Under the pieces are notes generated by a model that saw only the letters and a list, made by a program, of their open reading frames with translations, made no database searches and was not told the DNA's origin. The position numbers and the translations under genes are program-made. Shown here in pieces: positions 55,089-64,000 of a DNA stretch of 64,000 bases (position 1 is the first letter of the stretch; every line of letters starts with the position of its first letter). The stretch is from Diphasiastrum complanatum (lineage: Eukaryota; Streptophyta; Lycopodiopsida; Lycopodiales; Lycopodiaceae), in assembly GCA_029204225.1 (NCBI GenBank), contig CM055100.1, forward strand, positions 32,765,645 through 32,829,644. The letters run 5' to 3'.

Positions 55089-55690
55089 ATGGGTGAAGAG
55101 AGATCGAACAGAAACTATTCGATCGCCTATATCTATGAAGACGTGTGCGCAACGTCAACATCTGACACACATGAGATGATCCTAGATTCAGAACCCACCT
55201 CACACTTCGTAACATCAAGACGAGTCATGTCTGATTTCAAAAGTGCAGATCCTTCAAGATTCATAGTTCTTGGAGATGGATCTAAACATCAAGTGAACGG
55301 TATTGGTTTTCTGTGGCTCAACCCCAATGACAGAGATAGACGACTCGAAGATGTTATGTTCGTGCCTACACTACAGCAAGACTTGCTTTCTATAACAAGG
55401 ATAGCAGATGCAAGAATGCGTGTGACATTTTCTGACGAAGCATGCAATGTGGGTGACGTCAGTACCAGTACTCTGATCGCTCAAGGCAGAAGGAAAGGTA
55501 ATCTATATCATCTAAAGGTACGCCTACCTGCAGATCGGGTGCATCAGACTCATGATGATTCGTCAAACACTTTGTGGCACAAGAAACTATGCCACATGAA
55601 CTCAATGGCACTTTACCAAGCAAGCCATCATGGAACATTAATAGGGTTCACCATCTCGAATGCATGTTTGAAGGGTAAGATGTATTGTAG
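55089..55690 (+). pseudogene. Element I protease and pre-integrase
   Basis: ILDSEPTSHFVTS is the protease site with Gly of D-S-G changed to Glu. It is followed by LGDGSKHQVNGIGFLWLN, LEDVMFVPTLQQDLLSITRI, NLYHLKVRLPAD, LWHKKLCHMNSMALYQ and CLKGKM. The frame then runs into LTR-end sequence. Confidence 0.8.
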
Positions 55691-55808
55691 GAACGATTCA
55701 ACTGGCAGTGATCAGCGATCAACGATCCGTTCTGAACCCCATCCGAATCCATTGCTTTCGCAATTCTTTTGGACTGCAAATTTGCGACTTGTTTTTCAGG
55801 TTGCATGA

Positions 55809-56779
55809 TCATCTTCTACTCCACCACTATGGATTGCTTCCAAAGGTTTAGCCACAAGGCGTGGATCAAAAGATGAGAGTAGGTTCATCTCTTTGGAACT
55901 ATTTGATTTTCACTCCTCTATGTTGGCCTCTAGCGGTCCTTGTTGTTTCACATTCTTCTACTCTCTACACCATTGGACATGTCGTAGACAACCATAAGAG
56001 AAGAACGATTAGGCATCTAAGACAACCATGCACTTCTCTATTGCTAACAGAAAGAAATGGGAATCAATTAGGCGTCAATGATAGCCATACATTTCTATCA
56101 TTAATGGAGTTATGATAGCAAAGGAGGAAGAGCAAGAGTCATTCAATAGGAATACAACTAATAAGAACAATAGCAATTCTGTATATTAAATGTTCTAGTA
56201 ACAACTATCAAATCACAAGACAATCTCGTTGATAAGCGCAGGATCCTACTTACGGAAACAAGACAATTGTTATAGTTTTGAATACTATTACTCTCTCTCT
56301 AGATCACTAGCTCTGAGGAGTTAGATATAATGAAAACCATTTTTGGTCATTTGATCTTTGTTCGTGTAATGGATGATCATCGATTATCAAATACTTTCTT
56401 TTGATCACTCATTGCTTATATAGCACTTGGATGATCTTATGTTATTCTAATTACAAAGTTTACAAGACCATTAACAATTCTAGAGTAGATCCGTAGATCG
56501 ATTATTGGTGGAGCGTGAAGACGTAGACTGAGGACGTAGACAACCGCAATCCCTTCGTATGTGACTGCAGAAGCATAATATTGCGGTGCAGTCGCAATCG
56601 CATGTTGACCGCAATCGTTGACCTGCAGTGTTCCTTTGGTCAGTCCTCTTCGTAAGCTGTATTCGTTCACTTTGCATTGTGACCGCAAACTAGACTTGGG
56701 CGGTTTCTTGCGATGCTTTGGGCGGTTGGCAGTTTCTTGTGGTATCTCATGTAAATCTGCAGTATCAAGACATGACATT
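55809..56779. other. Unassigned stretch between copia element I and a gypsy fragment
   Basis: No domain was recognised. The right end (from about 56600) may already be decayed gypsy RT sequence. Confidence 0.4.
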
Positions 56780-57840
56780 GCTACGGATTATTCCAAAATC
56801 AAAGTCATTGTGGATTTACCACCACCAAGAACAATTTGAGGAATCTACGTTTTTATGGGTCATGCAAATTACTATCGGATATTTATTCTATTCTTTGCGG
56901 ATTTAGCAAGACCTATATACAAATTGACTATTGTATCAATTTGGACAGTAGAGGCACTGGAAGCATTTGAAAAATTGAAGAAATCTTTAGCTTCTGCACC
57001 GATACTATGAGCCCCAATTTGGACAATTGAGTTTCATGTTCATACTGATGCATCAAAATATGCCATTGGAACAGTTTTGACGCAACTAGTTGAATACAAG
57101 AAGGATTATCCTATCAGGTTTGCAAGTCAACAACTTACAAATCCTGAACAGAAATATTCGACAACCGAACTCGAAGCGTTGGCCATGATTTTTTCTGTTA
57201 AGAACTTTCGACATTATCTATTAGCAATGTATTTTGTATTTTATACTGATTATCAGCCGTTACTTTATTTGGTGAACAAGACATGTAACACGGGGCGTAT
57301 AGCAAGATGGCTACTTTTATTGACCGAATTTGATTTTCACGTTGTGGTTCGAAAGTGTAAGCAACATTATCTGGCCGACCATGTCTCAAGGATTGAATCA
57401 ACACCAGTTAATACTGAAGTGGATGATGAACTACCAGATGCTGCATTGTTTTATGTTGAGGCAGTAAATGAGTGGGCAACGAGTATTGTTAAAAATATGC
57501 TGCTAGGCCAACCTAATGATTCCTTGACAAAAGTACAAAAGAGACAATTTATTTTTAAGAGACAACCTTATCAATTTATTGCTGGACAATTATATCACTA
57601 AGGAATGGATGATATTTTGCAAATATGTGTTCTGCCTCATGAAGTACTTGAACGTATCTTGTTTTCACATGATGGCATGGGCGGAGGAATTTTTCAACAG
57701 ATATTATTGTTTGCAAACTTTTACAGTTAGGGTGTTGGTGGCCTACACTTCATAAAGATACAAAAAATTATATTCAGTCATGTGATGTTTGTCAATGAGC
57801 ACGTCGTCCTTGAAGAAACAAAATGTCAATGGCATTGTTT
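56780..57840 (+). pseudogene. Ty3/gypsy RT C-terminus, RNase H and integrase zinc finger
   Basis: DYSKIKVIVDLPPPRTI, FMGHANYYR, ARPIYKLTI and ALEAFEKLKKSLASAPIL mark the RT end, interrupted by TGA codons. RNase H follows (HTDASKYAIGTVLTQL, RFASQQLTNPEQKYSTTELE, VKNFRHYLLAMYFVFYTDYQ, HYLADHVSRIE), mostly open at 57077-57601. The integrase zinc finger (LPHEVLERILFSHDGMGGG, then a CDVC-like motif near 57785) follows after a stop. The core of integrase is absent. Confidence 0.85.
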
Positions 57841-59172
57841 GCTAGCTTTCGAGCTCATGTCTGCACAAATGCAAGGGCACTGTCCGAACATGAAGACCAA
57901 AGCTTCGAGGACTGAAGGATACCCGAAGACGAACGTGAAATGTTCATGGATTGAAAAACACCCGAACGCGATCGTGGACCCAAAGAAACTCAATGGAGAA
58001 GACACGAAGACCAACAGGCAGCAGATCTTCACACTCAAAGTACAAAGGAAATCAAGAAAGTACCAAGAGGACATCCCCCTCCATAGACAATCTGGATACC
58101 GTTGGAACGAGCTTAATAAGTCGTTCGTGTAATCTCTGATTGACTTAAGACCACTCTTGACAAATGGAAGAACAAGGATGACATTCTCCTCAAGGACATC
58201 AAGTGCAAGGAACTGGTAGCTGCATGTACTTATCTCACCAGGTACACCTATACATGAAAGGCACATCTGCTAAGAATCTCCCTCCAGATATTTGCCATGT
58301 TGGGAGAATCCTACGATGGCCGCTCGGAATTATCTCCCGACAACTTATTGTTGCATTGCATAAGAGAGCTCCAGTCACCTCCTTGGGGTATATCTTTTTA
58401 GACTTAGCTCGAAGTCAATCCACTATTGACTTGAAGCTTGCCTTAGCTCCAAGGGATGTTGCTGCTAGCTGAGGCTATATTCCATCACAAGCTTCCGCCT
58501 CACCTTCTCAACAAGCTACCATGTTCCATGAATGTCGCATCAAGAGGAAACATGATCAGTCATCACCACTTGTTGAGACCACACCACCACCACCCAAGAA
58601 ATCAAGAAATAAGATGACCGTCCGCAAGCCACCCCCTGAATCAGAGACGAAATTAGATAACCCACAACCCATGATTACCAAGCTGACTCCTAGGAAGCAT
58701 ACCAAGCAGATGATAGGGTACCAAGACGTCACGTCAAGTAGTGAAAACATCGAGGATGAAGAGGAGGACATCCTCCAAACCATACGTACTCGATAATGTC
58801 GAACCTCACCGGCTACCTCCTCGCCTCAGCACCAGATTCGAATCACCCATAAGACACTGGTGCAATCTCCAGATACAAGCACCCGATCCCAATCACCATC
58901 GGGATCCATTCTTGTTTTTACCTCACCCCCTCATGCCCAGCAGACATAGGCAACAATTTTAGGGGAGGGAGGGGGGAACAGCTTACAACCACACAAGTAG
59001 AACACATGATTGCAGTTGACCCCACTCATGACGATAAAGCTAAAGAAACAAATGCAACCAATCCTGACCACGAAACAAGCAAAGATCAAGATCAAGGTCA
59101 GGCAGCACAAATTTCAATGGAAGTCCAGGAAAGCCCAAGGGCCCCAAAGAGAAAGCAGAGGACTCCTTTGCT
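57841..59172. other. Decayed region with short Pro/Lys/Thr-rich frames
   Basis: The frame at 58521-58796 is rich in Pro, Lys and Glu (TPPPPKKSRNKMTVRKPPPE) and could be a disordered part of the protein whose coiled-coil part follows at 59173. No domain was recognised. Confidence 0.35.
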
Positions 59173-59949
59173 TTGAAGCAAGATGACTTCATCCATGTAG
59201 AGGCACTTGAATACTTCGATGAAGGTGATTTTGTAGAAGAGGGGGTGGAGATCATTCTAGAGGCAGCTACACTAGTCTCACCACTAACCACCACCACCAT
59301 TGTTGATACTGTTTCCATCATCGTTTCTCTTACCACTACCACCGTCCCTACCACCTCTGTTTCCACTAATGTAAAGACACAACTAATTGTTCCACTTCCA
59401 ACTCACCCCACAACCTCCGAGTTTTCTTTTCCTACCTACCATCGCCTTCCTTCCGAATTCCCATCTCTTCCAGCCTATGACAATTTGCCCGAGAAAGCCA
59501 GGGAAACCTTGAAGTGGCATACCGAGACCTCATACCATCTGCATTGGTTGGTGCACCAACTTGCACAATAGATAGATGAGCTCAGGACGACAAAGTAGGA
59601 TCTGCAGCTGAAAGACGTGGAGTTGCTGACAACCTTGGAAGAATTGCAAAGTGAAAGGGACAAGATACTGGAGGAGAAAAATCAGTTTTCAGACTAGCTC
59701 CAGTCCCTTCAAGAAGTGCAAGACCAATTTGAACGCCGGTTAGATCTCCTGACTCAAGAAAATAAGATACTAACTGATGCGATGATGATGGTTAAGCAAC
59801 CAATAAGGCCAGAGGATATCAATGTACTAGTTCCATCTTCAGGAGCGACAGTAACAATGGAGAAGTATGTCTCCTTGATTCAAAAGCATGAAGCCTTGAA
59901 GAGGAACCAACAAATCTTAGAAGAAGAAAACAATAAGAAGCATCAATAA
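59173..59949 (+). pseudogene. Coiled-coil protein frame with three in-frame TAG codons
   Basis: A single frame of 259 codons is interrupted only by TAG at 59569, 59596 and 59695. The first half is Thr/Ser/Pro-rich. The second half is Leu/Glu/Lys/Gln-rich with heptad-like spacing (LTTLEELQSERDKILEEKNQ, QFERRLDLLTQENKILTDAM, NQQILEEENNKK), a predicted coiled coil. A role as a transposon gag-like protein is possible given the surroundings, but the family was not recognised. Confidence 0.45.
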
Positions 59950-60021
59950 AATCCAAGAGAAACTTCTCCTGTCAGCACTCTAGGAAAGCATCAATAAAAT
60001 CCAAGAGAAACTTCTCCTGTC
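59938..60021. repeat. 36-bp direct repeat at 48-bp spacing
   Basis: The 36 bases at 59938-59973 recur exactly at 59986-60021. It lies at the end of the coiled-coil frame. Confidence 0.9.
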
Positions 60022-61600
60022 AAAGCAACAAATGGACCTCATTTGAAATACATCCTATAAACCCGAGGCATATCAGTGCAGAAAAAAAATGACCATAACG
60101 ATGATGTTAGAGCACCTGAACAAAGCCGATCCATCAACCAACAAGGTGTTGGTCTTGGCATGCCGTATCAAGGACCCATTGATGGCTTTCTCCACAAACT
60201 TGTCGTAGATTCCTCTACTTACACTCAGTTGCCTCACTCATCCTCTTATTTTTCTAATCCATTTTTATCTTACCAACCATCATTTTCTCCATTTACTCAT
60301 TTGACCACCTCCACATTCACTTCCGACACCATACCCACCACATCTTCTATAAAATCCGATGACCATTTTTTAAAACAATTTATTTTGCCAACATCTCAGT
60401 ATAACCTCATAACTAACCCACCACCCTCTTCTTTAAACATTATCACCTCCTTCACCACCTGAAGCTTATCAGAGATAGACGAAGTAGATGCTTTCATGCA
60501 TCGATTCTTTGTATTGTCAGTAATAGGTTTATTCCTTTCACAAATTGGATTAGCTTTGTGAAGCATGCAGTTTCATCCGCTATTGTCTTGTGTTCACCAA
60601 CATTATTGACCTGTATATTTTGCTACACTTGATCTGATTACAAATCTGTTTGTTATGCGTTTAGATTTGTGTCAATATTGTTATGCTTTTCTACATTCTA
60701 TCTGACTCTCTTATTGTTTAATCTGGTAGTTTGTTCTTTGCAAATTATTATTAGTCTAGTTGTTCGCAACTAATATTTAGTCTTGTCTTTCATGACTAAT
60801 TTGCGACTGATTATTAGTCGAGCTTAGTCTAGCTCTTTGCAAATTATTCGTGACAAATTATCTTTCTGATGTTTTGTTGCTTAATGTTTGGCTATGTAAT
60901 CAGATCGAACATGATTTCTATCACTAACGTTCTGTTTGTTTCTGATAGGCATAGTCATGCTTTAGGGAAAGAGTGAGATAGCTCATTCCGCTACGCACGA
61001 ACACTTTTCGTTCGAGTTCGTCTCTTTTTTTAGTTTCGAGTTCGCTTCTTTTCATGTTCATTTCTTTTCGAGCTATTTTCATTTTCTCTCACACACACCC
61101 TCTCTTTCCAACACACTACTGGTAAAGCAAAACATGTGCAAAAATAAGATGAATATTCCTCTACAACATGTGAAAAAACCAATGTTTCTCCAACCATTCG
61201 AGGACATTATGCACAATCTACCAAAATCATTCATTAGAGGAGTTTTGAGCTCCAAAAAGACCCTTTAAGAATTCGTGCAAGATGTAGTTTATATTATTAA
61301 AATATAAAAATACTAATACTTTTGACTTGCCATAACTTTTTAATTGTAGCTCATAAGTACATCATGCAAATATCATTGAAAGCCCTTGTCAAGCGCTTTC
61401 CAATGCACCAAACTGCGCTAAATTTGGACTTACCACTAAAAAGTTATGCCATTTTTAGTGTGGAATCAAAATGTGGACTCAAAAAGTTATGTTACGTAGA
61501 TTTCAAATTTGAGTGTTTTGATTGGTACATGTGAAAGAAAAAATTGAGAAAAAATATATAAAGAATCTTTACAAAGGGTCTTTTTTGGATTTAGAACTCC
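60022..61600. other. Unassigned stretch
   Basis: A Ser/Thr/Pro-rich open frame at 60076-60462 has no domain. From 60480 onward the DNA is T-rich with a possible LTR-like character (CGTTCGAGTTCG words near 61000) but no defined ends. Confidence 0.35.
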
Positions 61601-61619
61601 TGTAATGAATTGAGGACAT

Positions 61620-62462
61620 GTGTTAGCAACCATTGATTGTGTAAATGCTCAATGTTGCAGTAATGAAGTATTATTCAAATTTGAGAGACCGATAACGATA
61701 ATATCTACAAGAATAGATCAATCGATTATGGATGCATTTTATGTTTCTTGTATAGATGCCGAACTTATTCAGACAAAATGGCTACCAAATCCGTTGGTTA
61801 ATGTGCCTATAGCACTTACAGATGAAGGTATCATGCTAGCAATGATTAATGAAGGTCCCCCAAACTGACAGCAAGTACTTCATTATCTAGATCCATAGTC
61901 ATCCCATCTTATGAGGATACCAAAAGAGATTAAGCTACCATCACCTTTTGCACATATAGATGAATCCTCTTTGAAATATAATTTAGCGCAACTTAGTTGT
62001 CATCTGAATGATAAGGTATACAAATGGGATAATCCGAGAAACAAAATTAGTAGTACTCTAGATGAGAGTCTTACAGTCCGAAAGGATACTCATAGCTCAC
62101 AATCAAAAGCTATTAGCAATTTCCAGATTGTCAGATCATCCTCATAGAATAACCCACTTCCTATGCTCTGATTAACCAAGAAACAAAAGCAGATCCGACA
62201 AAAATGAGACAACCGATTGTTCCTCTTAATGAGCAACAAACAATGGCCTTATCCATGTCGCTTCTTGTTCAAGGCCACTCCTCAGTATGCATTATTGAGA
62301 AAATGTCGAAGGATCGAGGTCATCTGTAGAAATACACGTATTGTCGAAATAGTTATTGACCAAGATTTGAATCGACCAAAAATCAATAGATCATCAAGGG
62401 TCCAAACTCAACGGCAACATGATGCGTACCTACAAAAAAAAAAAAAACTCTACAAAATGTGA
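61620..62462 (+). pseudogene. Unrecognised decayed coding region
   Basis: Successive frames read VLFKFERPITIISTRIDQSI, AFYVSCIDAELIQTKWLPNP, then PKEIKLPSPFAHIDESSLKY and QYALLRKCRRIEVICRNTRI with stops between. Amino acid use looks protein-like. The family was not recognised; a retroelement polyprotein is possible. Confidence 0.3.
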
Positions 62463-64000
62463 ATTTTGCTACTAGGAAAATGTGACTAGGCCCTAAATAG
62501 GTGCCAATTTGCAACTTTACAAAGATGCATGAAAGGAAAAATGAAAGAAAGAAAGAAAAGTCTCTTCTTTTTTTGGAAGATCTAGGAACATTAAAAGGGG
62601 GGTCGACAAAAGTCCTCTAAGAATGGGTGTATCTACAGTTTTTACAACAAAATGAGGGACATTGCATCTAATTTTAAAAGATGATCTAAAAAAAATTGAT
62701 TTGATAGTAAGCTATAATTCATTCGTTTCTAGCCTTGGAAGAGTGATTAATGCTAAATTATATGTTGTTGATGAAGTTATAGGTCTGTCTTTGAATCTAG
62801 AAATATTATACGCTATTCAATGATTTGATAGATGTATCAAGTACATTTTTTTTGCATGCAAGAGCCATTTCAAAGATGCAAACATGTATATCAAGTTGTT
62901 GCCATGCCTAACAAAAAAAAATTACTGCTTGGATAAATGACAAGGATGATTATGATTCTCTATAGTGTCATAAGCCTACAGTATGGTCCAATGAGACTTG
63001 AAGCTAAAGATATCATGTAAGTATGTGTCAAGTTTATAATATTAACCTATGACAACAAAGTTACTTGGATATTTCCAACATTTTGAGATCATAAAAAAGG
63101 TACAAACTAGCTTATTGAACTACAACCACTAACATTGCCAAGTAACGTGAGGTTTAGTTTAGTTTATCAAAGTCATGTGAGAGTATTTATGAAATGAAAG
63201 TGACCATTGTTTGTAGAAGAAATGGCTGATGGGGGATTTTATGTGCCACCACCCCATGGAGAATTAGTATTATTAGAATGATGATGTGACTATAATATTA
63301 GCTATTCATACAACGACTACTTCCTACAAAATAATTGAGTAGAGATTCTAATGAATGTTAAACAAGACTTAAACTATCAATCTTCCCTTATGTGTTCATG
63401 TGTTGGTTTCAAAATCTACAAGCATCTATACTAGCCATTTGAGTAAATCTTCTTCACAATCTATGATCTTTCAGTGAATTAGACATGTATTGTTCCTTTC
63501 CAACATGTTGTTAGCTTTTGTATTCTAGAAAGGTTGAATGAAACATTATGGTAGCCAAAATAACAACGTTTGCAGTATTTTATATTCCTAGAACACAAGA
63601 ACTATGTCCTACAATGTTCTCCATATTAAAGTTGATGATAGTTATGTTTATAATTAGTTTAAGCGACAACACATAAATAAAAAGCAATAGCTTACCTATA
63701 TCGTTGTTTATTGTAATTTCTTTTTGGTACTCCAACTTCTAAGGTCCTTTGATATCTCTCGCATGGAATAATATCGCTCCTTAAAAAATGTAGTTTTTTC
63801 TTGCTCTCAAGTGCTTTGTGCAAATTATGTTCCTAGGCATTGTACTTTTTCATATTCTTTCAATAAAGCATAAACAATGAACTCTTGCATGAAATCTACA
63901 AATGTTGCACTACCTATTAATGTGAACTTTTTATTCTAATAAGCAAAGACTTGGTGGAATAAAATTCCTTTCATGGCTGTATGCGATAGGAAATAATCAC
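62463..64000. other. AT-rich stretch, no recognised gene
   Basis: A short frame near 62680-62820 (DDLKKIDLIVSYNSFVSSLG, VINAKLYVVDEVIGLSLNLE) looks protein-like but is surrounded by stops. Nothing else was recognised. Confidence 0.45.

Larger units (their letters stand above)
53158..55808 (+). mobile_element. Copia element I: LTR, gag, protease, then deleted to the 3' LTR end
   Basis: A presumed 5' LTR (start uncertain, to about 54047) is followed by the primer site TGGTATCAGAGC (54049-54060), gag from 54160, two knuckle-like motifs (about 54925-55010), protease/pre-integrase (55089-about 55680) and then, abruptly, the last 120 bp of the LTR (about 55687-55807). The terminal stretch GGAACGATTCAACT to GGTTGCAT occurs in both places (53958-54047 and 55690-55806). 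Integrase, RT and RNase H are deleted. Confidence 0.75.

Noticed and set aside
57826-58266. Minus-strand 146-codon frame rich in Ser, Cys and Phe
   Set aside because: Composition is like an antisense shadow; no domain, and overlapping plus-strand frames are equally open.

Overview
The window is nuclear DNA of a land plant with a large, transposon-rich genome. The evidence is one spliced host gene with GT-AG introns (two of them 3.3 and 3.9 kb), many Ty1/copia and Ty3/gypsy LTR retrotransposons primed by initiator tRNA-Met, a hAT transposase remnant and long dinucleotide microsatellites. Fern, gymnosperm and other large plant genomes would all fit; the lineage cannot be fixed from the sequence alone.

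The one clearly intact host gene is on the minus strand at 17216-29466. It is a P4-type phospholipid-flipping ATPase of the ALA1 type. Seven exons can be joined at GT-AG sites with consistent phase into 3663 nt (1220 codons plus stop), and all catalytic motifs are present. Intron 1 holds a broken copia element. Intron 5 holds a hAT transposase fragment and an LTR-like remnant.

Layout: (1) 1-5926, three related minus-strand copia elements nested inside one another. (2) 5926-10542, a GC-rich repeat of about 2.5 kb in two and a fraction copies. (3) 10543-11343, the 3' end of another copia element. (4) 11344-14850, AT-rich DNA with a telomere-like tract and a broken kinase-like gene fragment. (5) 14918-16537, a copia gag-protease-integrase fragment whose gag carries a piece resembling gypsy integrase. 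(6) 17216-29466, ALA1, with its upstream region to about 31140. (7) 32497-32847, an array of CG-rich palindromes. (8) 32857-37733, copia element E, split by a 1.5 kb insert with a 250-bp TC microsatellite, followed by copia element F inserted in E's 3' LTR. (9) 37808-38400, a broken unidentified coding region. (10) 38569-39090, five consecutive hairpins. (11) 39560-40675, a gypsy gag-protease fragment. (12) 40680-43894, sparse DNA with a GA microsatellite and a promoter-like stretch. (13) 43900-49419, copia element G, complete to both LTRs with a 5-bp target-site duplication but lacking the reverse-transcriptase core. (14) 49420-57840, fragments of copia and gypsy elements. (15) 57841-64000, decayed open frames, one predicted to be coiled coil, then AT-rich DNA.

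No functional multi-gene system was found. Apart from ALA1, essentially every coding trace is a decayed mobile element. The most unusual signals are the two palindrome/hairpin arrays, an exact decamer CACACGTGTG shared by several copia LTRs, the gypsy-like integrase patch in a copia gag, and three in-frame TAG codons consistent with CHG-context cytosine deamination.
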